NCBI GenBank assembly: GCA_018292915.2
Contig: JACVVK020000059.1
Coordinates: 1,086,001 to 1,150,000, forward strand
Source of the DNA: Batillaria attramentaria
Lineage: Eukaryota; Mollusca; Gastropoda; Batillariidae
Direction: 5' to 3'
Length of the DNA stretch: 64,000 nucleotides
Both the position numbers and the translations under genes were made by a program. Under the pieces are notes generated by a model. That model made no database searches. It was not told the origin of the DNA and saw nothing but the letters and a program-made list of their open reading frames with translations. Shown here one piece after another: positions 32,275 through 43,968 of this stretch. Numbering within the stretch: position 1 is the stretch's first letter; every line of letters starts with the position of its first letter.

Positions 32275-33657
32275 ACATACACTTATCTCAAGCACGCTTT
32301 AGCCAAACTTCGGATAAGTCGAAAGAACACATATTTCCCGGCTAAACTTGTTTTTGTATGACTACTTTTTCCACGGATAAGTCGAACAGGTACTTCAAAT
32401 CGGATAAGCCAGACTTCTGTTATCTCAAACAAAATTTCTCATTTTGGCTTCGGATACATATAAGCAGTGACAAGCGCTGTGAGATTGTTTCCCCTTCTAA
32501 TGCGTAACCGCCAATGTAACTCACACGGAGACATCACATTTTAAGTTCAGTTATAGTTAGACACGTTTACGTGTGCCTCCTACCTAACGGCGCTAACTTA
32601 CTTGACACATTGTACCACAGGCATAGGGCACTCAACCACTCCCCGGCGTGTAGCCTCGGTAGCGCACATGATTGATCGGTTAGTAATTTGTATCTTCTGT
32701 CGACACAGTATGTGTGCTATCGAGGCTGTAGGGAGTAGGAGAGTGCTCAACTCTTGCCTCTGCTTTGTACCCAGAAATATCCATCACTGCAATCAAGCGA
32801 CAGTGAGACGAGAAGCAGGTACTCCGAACGAGAGACGGCAAATCGCTGTCATGGAAAAGCCATGAAAGGCACATGTTTCTCCTGAGGCTAAGATGCAAAT
32901 GCGCGCTCCCGAAAAAGACACATCTGATGTAACGTTTAACATTAGTTTACCTCCTTTTGTGATTTGACTGAGATTATTGTTTTGCCAGAGGTAAAATGCG
33001 AATAATCAACAGCATTTCAGCCATTTTTTTTTTTTTCATATTAAGAAATCAAAAGCGTCCGTGTATAATGTTCAAAAATATGCCAAAGATTCTCAAATAA
33101 AATTAAAAAAAAATGTATACGTTCCGTGCATTGATCAGGTAAGCGGTGGCTGCTTGGTCCATAGGAACACGTATGATTCTACAATAAAAACTACTGAAAT
33201 CACAAAAAAACAAAGACAAATCAAACAAACACAAACGCATTTGGGCATGATTTAAAAAAAAAAAAAAAAAAACTTCAGGCAGTTGCTCCTACCATGGTTG
33301 AATTCGCAACTCTAATAAAAGTTTAAGCTTTACATAATAGTTGCTAGAAATATACATATCTACCATTCATTAATTCTAAATGTCTGTATTTGGGGTTCGT
33401 CACTTTTATTTCTGGGCCGGGGGTGAAAGGGCGCAACTCGCTTAACTCCAGCCCTAGTTGAAATTCGACCTTATCTTCTGATTCCGTGGTCCACGGATAA
33501 GTCAAACTTCGGATAAGTCGAACAGAAATCAATTTCACCTGCGAATTCGCATTAAGCAGGCTCGACTGTCAATGCAATTTTGATTTCTTACAGAGCTAAG
33601 CTCACCGTTCCGAACCACGTCGACTTAAGCGTGTTTGAGATAAGCGCATATGTGTGT
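32275..33657. mobile_element. pogo-like element remnant with TTATCTCAAxCACGCTT inverted ends
   Basis: Left ACTTATCTCAAGCACGCTTT and right AAGCGTGTTTGAGATAAGC are inverted. Subterminal ACGGATAAGTCGAAC motifs occur near both ends, as in pogo/Tigger families. The interior (32450-33380) shows no transposase. It lies in the PAN-to-A intron of gene 1; a (TAC)n tract (32227-32273) abuts it. Confidence 0.5.
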
Positions 33658-33799
33658 GTATTACTTGAAATATTGGGCTGTTCCAACGTTCCAAGATAAA
33701 CATTTCAAACTTATGGTGGTCCACTAAAAACATTCATGTAATCTTTTGCGATCTGAATCACCTGCTTCTGTAGCAATGCTGTCCAAGGTCTCTTTGTCT

Positions 33800-34055
33800 G
33801 TCTGTCTCTGTTTTTCAGTCTGTTTGTCTGTCTGTTTCTCTGTCTATTTGTTTGTGTGCCCGGGTGCAAATTTGCATGTTTTTAGACATTTTGATAGAGG
33901 CGTGCCTTTTGTGGTTTCTAAGTTTTTGTTTGTTTGTTTGTTTGTTTGTTTTTTCTTGTTTTGTTGTTGTTGTTGTTGCTGTTTTTGGGCACGGTCGAGG
34001 GGAGGGGAACAATAACAACATGCAACAACAACCACAACAATAACAACAACAAATC
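33800..34055. repeat. Low-complexity GTTT/GTT/CAA tracts in the first intron
   Basis: (GTTT)n at about 33926-33950, (GTT)n at 33962-33980 and (CAA)n at 34010-34050 lie directly before the PAN exon donor. No coding sequence. Confidence 0.7.
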
Positions 34056-34061
34056 ACTCAC

Positions 34062-34404
34062 CAGTTCTTCCCGCCACAGAGAACAGTCCGGCCCCCGATG
34101 CCTCTTCGGAGAAACTAAGTTGCACTGCATCCACATTATGGGCGCGACAGGTTAACCATTGTTCGCTGGCATTTTTCCAGTAGGTGAACGAGACACATTC
34201 CTCGTCTTTGGCACACTCTTTGGAACATCCCAGTAAAGACGGCGTCCTTATAGACCACAGCAAATGATCTTGGAAGATTATGTCTCCCCGACTCTGCTCA
34301 CGTTTCATGCCCACCGCCTCGGTGACATTTTGTACCGCGAACGTTGATTTGCAGACACAAAACAGCACCAAAAGGCTAAATAATCCTCGCTGATTTTCAG
34401 CCAT
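34062..34404 (-). CDS. Gene 1 first coding exon: signal peptide + PAN/apple domain
   Basis: Starts at ATG 34404 and ends at donor GTGAGT (114 codons + 1 base). Residues 1-23 form a signal peptide (MAENQRGLFSLLVLFCVC, then KSTFA). The remainder carries an apple/PAN pattern: HLLWSIRTPSLLGC, KECAKDEECVSFTYW, then WLTCRAH. This Cys spacing and the 'CVSFTYW' core are typical of PAN_1 domains. Its sister at 59310-59655 shares the motif order. It is secreted or exposed outside the cell if expressed. Confidence 0.75.
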
Positions 34405-34558
34405 ATTCAGTCGTGCTTTGAAAGCGTGAAAGCAGCCAAAAAGGACCTAACTCCCAGAAAAACACCAAAGCATCCCCCAAAAACTTCGAACCAGCATCTA
34501 ACTTTCCAACTTCAAAGAACCAGAGAAACAAAATGAGCGTGAAAGCAACTGCCTAGGG

Positions 34559-34570
34559 TTTAAATATAAG
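34559..34570 (-). promoter_or_regulatory. TATA-like element upstream of gene 1
   Basis: On the minus strand the sequence CTTATATTTAAA lies about 155-165 bases upstream of ATG 34404. The interval has no good intron acceptor, so a short unspliced 5' UTR is plausible. Assignment rests on position and motif only. Confidence 0.35.
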
Positions 34571-34599
34571 CCGATGTGTGCGTGTCTGAGATTTAAAGG

Positions 34600-35941
34600 C
34601 AAATCAATTCCGCGGTTGGGTTTACGGAGAGTTCCAAGGCGCTATAAACTGCCACGGGACGAGCAAGTCGCTCGCCCGGTTTTGGAGCATTATACTATTA
34701 AACTTATTGTCCTCTGCAATATGCGTCACCGCCGAAAAGCTTGGAATTATTTGTTATACTGCAATGCACTGCTCAGGCGATGACGTCTTTGATCTAAAGG
34801 AAACCACCTGACAGAATAGTACACGTCGGGATCATCTACCATCCTCTACCGTTCCCCACCATTCCCTATCATATTTAACCAGTTGTCAATGACGACTTTA
34901 CAATCGTCCAAAACTTGACAGAGTACCTATCCACAAAATAAGGGCATTTCGGTGAATCCAAATAGGTTTCGCTGATTTACTCGTATGTAACGATGAAGCC
35001 ATTGTGAGCAAGGGCTAATCCATCGGTAATTCAGCACCAGTCGGTAGGACTTGCATGGTCTCCTCTTCCTGTCGCGAACTGCGGTAAAATCTTTTTCTTG
35101 TTAGTTTGGACGCGGATACACCACCGGGATGGTTATGGTTAATAGTGAAGTAGCTGGTCCGTGAGGTTCTTGTAAATAGGTCAGACTTGCAGATAAGCAA
35201 CCAGTCCGGAGATTCTTGGAACTATTTTGAGGGTTCCCTGTCAGAGTATTCTATTCATTGATACACTATCGAAAGAAAAGGGACTGTTCTTGCAGACAAC
35301 ACTCGATTTGATCTCAAAGATTTAGCTTTTTTCCTATCAGCGGTAACGAAGTATTGTGCACTTATCTAAGGTGAAGAATGGTTTAAACGGACGTGGCCAG
35401 GGGCACTGGTAAATAAAAATACCCATCAAGTATTCGATATTCACTTCAATACGTGCAAATACTGCCGTGTCACAAAGTACATCTTCACACAATCCATGGA
35501 AACAAAAATACTTCCCCACCCACTCCATGCCATCAAATAAAATTGCAATCAACACCCCTATGATCACAATGAAAGAAACGTCGGTCAACATACGGGCACT
35601 CCTAGAAGTACGCGCTCTAAGTGTCATGCATTTAACTCTAGTTTGGGTCCGAACCTACGGAATAGTAATATAGACACTTGCAAATCTTTGAGCACAATTC
35701 AATTCAATTCAATTCAAAATACTTCACTGTCTGTTTAACAGAGACTCTGAAAACAGAAAATCTTCTTTGGCTTCACATGATGCTCTGTCACAGATAAGAT
35801 AAAATACAATAATTACAGATCTTGATACAAAATATAAATGTAAAGTAGGATTAAAAGTTAAGGTCAAACAAACTTCGGAAACAATTTAAAAACAAGTAAT
35901 CATACATACTGTCAAACTCTAAAACTGTTTAACAAGAAAAA

Positions 35942-35994
<53 letters not shown>

Positions 35995-36000
35995 CGTACA
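34600..36000. other. Region upstream of gene 1, repeats only
   Basis: 35034-35290 and 35337-35690 are copies of sequence at 40577-40823 and 43610-43970. (AATTC)n starts a reversed element tail at 35697, and (CT)n covers 35947-35992. No gene recognised. Confidence 0.5.
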
Positions 36001-38230
36001 CAAAGGATTCGTCCGGCCATTTTCATTATTGTTCACACACCGGTATCTCACCTTCTGACTGATGTCACATTGTCTCGTATGCAGACCGCCTTTTCCTGTC
36101 ATCTTCCGTAATATTTGACGCACTGGTCTCTCGCTGTATCACGTCACATCGTTTTCTGCGCGGGCCTCTTTAGCCCGGCCATTTCCATTTTGTTTACACA
36201 CGGAGTTCTCACCTTATGACGACACTTCTCTAGCCCGGTCATCGGCTCGATTGTTGCACACACTGGTGTCTCGTGCAGGCCTCTCCAGCCAAGCCAAATT
36301 AATTCGTGGACCAACCACACTTTCAATACACAGGTATTATTTTATTTTGTATCACGTTTCCTGCAGAACGAATATGAGCCTTGTGGCATGACCTGCGCGA
36401 TTGGCCTCACACTCATATAGGACGAGGGATTTCTTCGCAACGAATCTGGCCCACTGAGCCGAAATAGAGTGTTTGTCATTTTCCGACACTCTTTCGTTTC
36501 TCTTTGACGCCAGCTAACTCTTGAACATAAACCTCTGGACGCGGACTTCTTTCCCACGCGACATTCTATACGTGGGCAGTGAGCGTCCTGGACTTCTACG
36601 GCAGCCATGCTTCCAGCACTAGGCTTACATGTACTCTACTCAGGCAGTATCCTATCAGTTCCAGAGTTTTGTCCCCGGGCACACCGCTTCTCTGGCGCTT
36701 AGAAGCGCAACATATCTTTGCTATCCTGCTAGTTAGGCTTGCGCCACGACCACTGTCGAAGTGTTGCTACTTTGATTTCGCATTTTAGTTTGGCATTTGC
36801 CAACCCACCGAAAGAAAGTGGGTACCTCCTGGCTTAACCCGGAAGTTGCACACTATAAGCAACACCTACCCTCTCTCGATTTGGTTTCCGTGTCGCCTAG
36901 GACACGGAGCGGAGTTAACACCCCCGCACTTCCTCCAACAGGCTTGCGAGTTCACCGTCTCGTTGTTTTGTCCAGTCTGCTGTTTACCATTTGAGTACGC
37001 CTGCTACGGCGTTTGAGCTTTGGCTAGAGGAGTTGTCCACTTTTTCTCCCTACTTATGGGCGCTGAACAGGAATCCTGTCGGTCAGGCTTCCTGTTCGTG
37101 GCGGGTTCAGCCCCCAAAACAGTAGTGGATTTCGCAATACTGCTTTTCTCCTAGAATCTTGGACTTGTATGTTTTATTAATCCTTATTGTGGGATTTTGC
37201 TTTTCCGTTTTGTCAAATAAATTCACTGAACGTGGACAACTCCGCCAATAGCTACCTCTCGGGTCGTGTTGTAGTTAGTGTAGGGTTTGACGTGGTACCT
37301 TTACAGTATATGCAGTAGATTTTCTGGGACGCTTAAAGTTTTCCCTGTCTCACGAATGCCGGACATAAAGTTACTAACGTGAACCGTTTAACACAGTAAT
37401 AGCAGATGGGACAAACGACTTCTTGTACATGTATTTTCGTGCCAGTGGGACTTTAAAACGTCTGTCGGACGAAAGCTTCTGAAAGGCTTTTTTCACAGTG
37501 AGGTGCCCCCGATTATGGAAAATACACCACACAAGTCAGTTTTCTTAGTGTATGAACATCAATATGTTGACTGTCTGTCTTTTGCACGTCCATTGAGCCA
37601 GCAACTACCCTCAAGGGATTAACAAAGTTTATTGAACTGAATTGAACAGAACGAGCCTGAATGGGTTTCTATGGGGCGCTCTGCACGCAAAAATTGATCA
37701 GGCACTAATCATCTTTATTGCAAAAATTGATTGCAATGCCAGCGCCTACGTCCCAGTTCTGCTGTCTGTTCACTGTAAACAAAGCAGTCACGTCAGGTGT
37801 CTGGCCGGCTATATAGTCGCCATTTCGGGCTGTGCGATGAAGTTGTTTGCCCGGTTTTCGAGCATCACATTCTTATCAGTGCTGCAACTGGCTCGTTTCG
37901 CACAATCATGGCAGTGTTCGATGCTTTGGAAATGCTCATCCTACAAAATTTAAAATTAAACCCGATTCTAAAATTCAGAAACTTAGATAGCTGAGCTGAC
38001 CACTCGCACAACGTGATTGTAATATGGTTATGACCGGTGTGGGGGAGAATGCGTGTGATTCACGTGACCGTGCGTGTTGTGCTCAGCTCACGGCGCTTTG
38101 AACAGTTAGGTAAAGCACCTGTATAACGAACAGTAATATCGTTATGATTATTATTGACATGATCGAAAATTGCCTAGTATGTATTTCAAACACTGAAGCA
38201 CTGATTATAGTTTACATAATGCTGTCAATG
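36000..38230. other. Gene-free stretch with tandem motif and possible LTR-like sequence
   Basis: A motif AGCCCGGCCATTTCCATTTT...ACACxxGxxxTCTCACCTT repeats about three times at 36005-36300. The 36840-37250 part ends in TGTCAAATAAATTC and has a retroelement-LTR look but no partner copy. 37980-38110 resembles the intron next to U6 exon B (5975-6105). No coding exon found. Confidence 0.35.
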
Positions 38231-38236
38231 AATGTG

Positions 38237-38278
<42 letters not shown>

Positions 38279-38281
<3 letters not shown>

Positions 38282-40322
38282 AAAAGGTTATTCAGAAAAT
38301 CCTAATAAATTGTATAACAGCCAGATTTCATAGACGTATTGCAAAGAAAAAGGTTATTCAGGAAATCCTAATAAATTTTTAACAGCCTGTGTACCCTTTC
38401 GTTACGTTTCAAAACCAGTCTAAATTCATTTTTTTTTTTTTACTGTTTTTTTTTTTTTAACACTAGAAGTCTTTTTGAAGGGATAAAACTATTCCAAAAT
38501 ACCTTAGACATCGTTCACTTTTTCCCACAGTCTAAGGAAGGTTGTAGGAGTAAACGTCAGTTTCTGAACAAGATAATATTTTTTTCGTCATTGTCACTTG
38601 ACGTTCTCGGAAGGTGCATTTAAGGCTCATTTTTTCAAACAATCAAACAAACAAACAAACATCAGCCGAGGAAAACTTACAAAATCACTTCCATCTGCTA
38701 CTCTATCACCACAACAGATCAATGAACACATGTCTTAAACGCACATGCTTTCACTACAGTTCTTTAATGTTTTTAAGCTTTGTTACAACGACCATGGTAT
38801 CCAAGTGTCAACACCAACCTGGAGGAGATAGGTCACGTTACAGGAGAAGGACAAGTATCCTATCACGGCATGCATCGAAAGGTTGGCCGTATGGCAGGTA
38901 AACGACACGTGGCATTCATAGTACAGTAACATCGGTCACTGGGATCACTGGTGACACTCTGTCCCCACAAACACGTCCACGAATGCGCATCAGCAAATGT
39001 GAAACCGTCAGGCTAATGACAAGAATGTGACCGTACGCCACGATATAAGTCGTTAGTCATCTTCTGTTTCTTTTGGGATAGTGGTATCAACATACAGTAG
39101 AGGACTTCCTCTTTCCAGTGGTATAATTGGTTTTTCATAACACATTTCGTACCGCGCACGAGTACCCACCGGTTTGACTTTTTTTTTTTTTTTTTTTTGC
39201 TTTTGGTCCCGTTTGCTTAAAGTCAGGCAAGATTAAAGGACCCTTGAAGGTTCTTAATGCAGCAAACACGAATATAATCAAAGTGCAACGCTCCCACTAA
39301 GCCAAATTGAAATCCATGCAGACATACATTAATTTTGATTTTTTTTTAAAATGAGGCCACTGATGCATACCCCCAAACGTACCCGGTAGGATCTGAGTTA
39401 CAGGTAATTTTTGGGAAAGTCATAGTATTTCTTAGACAGGGAAAGATCACATTTTCACAGAAAACGAGAACAATCTTGAGAAAACACTGTGCTATACGTT
39501 TTCCTTATCAACCAGTATCAGGCTAACTAAATCAGTTTTACATTTAATCTGACAGTATTACAGCTCATGACAGACATTAGCTGAAGAGTCAAAAGTCAAG
39601 TAAATTCTCAAAAACGACCAGTCCAGTACATCTCTGCCTACTTTCTGGCGCCTTCTCAAAATGAGGCCATGTGCAAAACGGCTCATTTTGTGATGGATCA
39701 TATGACTTGTGCGCTATTAACCCACGTATGCGCTCGTAACCTTAGCAAATGCTTAGAAATATCACCCACAGCTTTGGAACAGCGAACAACTGTTTACTGG
39801 TAAGAAACAAATGTCTGTCAATAATGGAAAACACAAAACACTTTCAGACAAAAAAACAAAAACAAAAACAGTGTACATACACGCCTCGGTAATTGATACA
39901 AATAATATGGCAGTTTAGCATTGTGGTCAGTCAGCATGCCTATACCAGTCAGAGTACGGATTCTACAGAAAGTAATGCATGAAAGGTGAATAGACTGACT
40001 AAAAAGCCGCAATGTGACCACACACAAAAAAAAAATGTAATGAAGTGAGCATACAAAAATGTCTTGTTTTCGTATCTTTATTTCTGTTTCAGGGGGTGGG
40101 GTGAGGGGGGGGGGGAGTTTAACGTCCTTTTCTACCACGTAAATTTCTGTTTCAGGTGTACATATTTGTCATAGTGGGTATATAGCAAAACTGAATGTTT
40201 AGCTGGATAAGATTCATAAAATGGACAATTCGTTTCCTGTAATTAAAGTTACCTCGTGTTTTCTAGCGTGTGTGCTTTCTCTTTGGGTGTGTTCGTACGA
40301 AAGCTCGCTAGCGAGCGCATGG

Positions 40323-40399
<77 letters not shown>

Positions 40400-40410
40400 C
40401 GTGCGTGCGT

Positions 40411-40476
<66 letters not shown>

Positions 40477-40535
40477 CTGAGCTGAAGATTGCTTCAATGG
40501 AAAACTGGTGAAAACTCCCACAGAGAATTCTTTAT
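38279..40535. repeat. Segmental duplication, copy 1 (copy 2 at 46917-49150)
   Basis: Both copies run from a GT tract and GGTTATTCAGAAAATCCTAA through GGAGAAGGACAAGTATCC, GTGACCGTAC, AGGCCATGTG, TTTAGCATTGTGGTCAG to the GCTAGCGTGTG/GTTAGCGTGTG junction and a second GT tract. Same orientation, separated by about 6.4 kb. A SINE sits only in copy 2. Confidence 0.8.
40240..40476. repeat. (GT)n microsatellite at the end of duplication copy 1
   Basis: GT run from about 40323 with GTGC/GTAC interruptions near 40395-40412; creates spurious poly-Val/Cys frames. Confidence 0.9.
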
Positions 40536-41078
40536 AGACATTTTTTTTCTTTGGGGGCAGGAGGCCGGGGATACAGGGGCACCAGTCGGTAGGACTTGCA
40601 TGGTCTCCTCTTCCTGTCGCGAACTGCGGTAAAATCTTTTTCTTGTTAGTTTGGACGCGGATACACCTCCGGGATGGTTATGGTTCATAGTGAAGTAGCT
40701 GGTCCGTGAGGTTCTTGTAAATAGGTCAGACTTGCAGATAAGCAACCAGTCCGGAGATTCTTGGAACTATTTTGAGGGTTCCCTGTCAGAGTATACTATT
40801 GATTGATACACTATCGAAAGAAGAGAGAGTGCACTCGACTCGTTCTCGAAGATTTCGCTTTTTTTTTATGTTGTTTCCATAGTAATAGAAACAACATCAT
40901 AGGCCGGGCTAAATTTTCCACGTTCATAGGCAAGCCTCTGTGTTACAAACGCACGTCACTGCTGATCTCCCGCAGAGACGATTTTGCTAGTGTAACTCTG
41001 ACAATGACGTAAACGTGCGTCATCGATGCTGACGGGTAGTTGTGCAGCGAACGCACTTCTCCGCCTCAGTGAGTGCCG

Positions 41079-41079
<1 letters not shown>

Positions 41080-41150
<71 letters not shown>

Positions 41151-41224
41151 GTGTGTCCGGGCCTGTTTCTCCGAAAATACTCAACCGAATAAATTCAAAT
41201 TTGGGGTCTCCAAATATAACAAAA

Positions 41225-41295
<71 letters not shown>

Positions 41296-41860
41296 GTGCC
41301 CGGGCGTGTATCTCCGAATATACTGAACCGACTGGCTTCAAATTTGGGCTGTCCAAGTATATCAAGATCCTTAGATAGGGCGACCGTCCTAGTTGGGAAT
41401 TACCGCCTTTTTGAGAAAAGTTGGTTTTTGGCGTTTACATGTGTAATATTTATCTAAATCACTCCGTGTTTGGGGGGTATTCTGAACAGAGTCACATACT
41501 GGAGGTAGTCGCTGTTACAGTTTTCATGTAAATCGTACCTCAGTTTACATCGCTGGTGAACCCAGTTCAGATGCCTGTATCTCCGAAAATACTCAACCGA
41601 TCGATTTCAAATTTGGGATTTCCTAATGAATCAAGATCTTTGTATAGAGAGAGGCCCGATCCAGGTACGATTGCACACACGATTTGCGAGTTGTCGCCTT
41701 TTTCGGAAAAGTTGGCTTTTTGGCGTTTAAAGGCGTAATATTTATCTAAATCACCCCATTTGTTGGAAATAGATAGCATGAATACGGACTCTAATCAGAG
41801 TGAATTTTGGTCGCTCTTATACTTTTGACGTTAACCGTACCTCATGAAAGTGCAGGAGAA
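41080..41860. repeat. Tandem repeat of about 270 bp plus (GT)n tracts
   Basis: The motif TCTCCGAAAATACTCAACCG followed by TTTCAAATTTGGG occurs at about 41168, 41308 and 41579. The last two units also share GCCTTTTT..GAAAAGTTGG, GGCGTTTA and ATTTATCTAAATCACxCC. GT tracts at 41081-41148 and 41226-41290 follow the first copies. Confidence 0.75.
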
Positions 41861-41869
41861 CACATTTTA

Positions 41870-43116
41870 GATCTCAAAATCGCTCCTACCATATAGAGAT
41901 AATATGTCTGGGATGTCATAAAAAATATACCAAAAAATTAGAAAAATTCACTTCAGCCGTTATCGTCAGTTGACTAAAAGGTATGTACTCAAAGCACATG
42001 TCCTCCACAAGCCACACGCCTCACAAACATCGAAGAAGAGACGCCGCACGCACACTGACGCAAAGTATGAGCGTCATGTTTCATTGACGTGAAGCTGGTT
42101 TTTCTTGGGGATGTCTCGCCACTTTTTTTCCGAATTCCTCTATTTGGAGACGTGAGCATGTTAAACTCGAGGTTAATTTCACCCTCGAGACGTGGGTTTT
42201 GTTTCCGTTCAATAACTTCCTTGCCATGTGCGGTATTTTCGAAGAAAGAACGGCGTCATATTGCCGACGTTATATTTGATTGACGTAATGCTGACGTTTC
42301 CTGGGATGTCTCGTTCAATGGCGTCTTTGATACTGCCAATGTTCGAAGAATCTCCTGCCAGTGAACAAGTTTTCGATTATTTACTCATCGTCACCAAAGC
42401 TGTCAAATGGGTTCTGACGGTCACGGAAAATGGGGTGAGCGTAATAACTGCCTTTGCTATCGACTCAGTGCAATTGCCTCCATCCTTGCTTCTCGGTGAC
42501 CCGGGGTTAGCAGACTTATCAGCCCGAAAATGGCCCAGTAGTTTGATCCCCGACTTTGGCTCGAAGATAGAGCTAACCTCGACTCGTGCATGACAAAATT
42601 TAACCCTAGAGCTAGTTTATAGCCCGGGGCTAAAATCCCTAACCTCGACTTTTACATGCGGGCCCAGGTGTTGTATTTTACTTCTGCTATGTCGCTCTCT
42701 TCGTGCACTCGCAGAGAAGACACGGGATACAACAGAACCAATACTTTATTAACAGAAGATGTGCGGAGAATTCATGAAAAAAGAACCCAGAACGCTGTGC
42801 AGGGCTGCTTACACACTAAACAGTTCAGATCTAGAACATTCCTCAACTTACTTGCAAGTTCGAAATCTTTCCAAGGTGACTTAATCTACTGACGTTACTG
42901 CACCAACATGTTCTAGGATGGTCTAGAAATGTCCATCGAAATGCAGTGGCTTTTCGCGATCTCTACAACACGTGGAAAGCGGGAATTTATGTACTGGGTT
43001 TCGTTTTTGCTACTGACTCACACTCAGAAGCATAATAGAATGAGAGCACATCACAGAGGTCTCAATGCAGCACAATATATCATGCATGCAGACACGCTGG
43101 GAGAGAGAGAGAGAGA

Positions 43117-43181
<65 letters not shown>

Positions 43182-43360
43182 CACCTAAACATACAGACAA
43201 GCGCGCGTCTAAGAGAGGAGAGAGAGTGGGTGTTTCTCTTCTCCGATACCAGTAAACAATCGTCTGTCAGTCAGGCCTGCGGGAAGTAATTCTGTCAAAG
43301 GGGAACGACTTTGTTACAAGAATTCATTCACCCATGTAGAACCTCGCATACGTCAAAATG
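41870..43360. other. Gene-free stretch, unidentified repeats
   Basis: 42083-42115 and 42275-42310 share GACGTxAxGCTGxxxTTxCTTGGG-like sequence. An open frame at 42228-42593 has no recognised domain. 43120-43175 is (GT)n. Nothing else supported. Confidence 0.35.
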
Positions 43361-43968
43361 TTAGTGACGTCAACCAGCTAGGCGAGCAGACACGACCTCA
43401 TGTGCTTGGGGTTTTGCGAGCGCAAAGAGGCACGGAAAGGTTTCCAGTACTTTCTTTATTTCAGTATGCTTGATAGTAGAGAGCTTGCGTACATGTGCGC
43501 GCGGGCTGCATACATGACAAAACGACCACGACTGTGACGACAGCAGGTCACTCAATGGAAACAACATATTGGGCTGGTGGTCATCTTGTTCTGTCAGCGG
43601 TGACGTAGAGTAATCTAGACCGAGTATCGTGCACTTATCTAAGGTGAAGAACGGTTTAAACAGACGTCGCCTGGGACACTGGTAAATAACAATACCCATC
43701 AAGTATTCGATATTCACGTCAATACGTGCAAATGCTGCCGTGTCACAAAGTACGTTTTCACACAATCCATCGAAATAAAAATATTTCCCCACCCACTCCA
43801 TGCCATCACTGAAGTTGAGAAGATAGTAATGAGCACCTCTACGATCACAATGAAAGAAACGCCGGTCAACATGCTTCACTCCTAGAAGTATGCGCTGTAA
43901 GTGCCATGCATTTCACTCTAGTTTGGGAGCAAACTAAACCCTTTTCAGCTCTTTTCTTCCGAAAAGTA

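Noticed and set aside
35015..35200. Minus-strand ORF repeated at 40494-40745
   Set aside because: Both are part of a duplicated non-coding block; no domain and no start/splice context.
36840..37250. Solo LTR
   Set aside because: Has an AATAAA and suggestive ends, but no TG..CA boundaries with target duplication and no second copy in the window.
42228..42593. 121-codon plus-strand ORF
   Set aside because: No domain, no splice context, and parts repeat nearby (42083 versus 42275).
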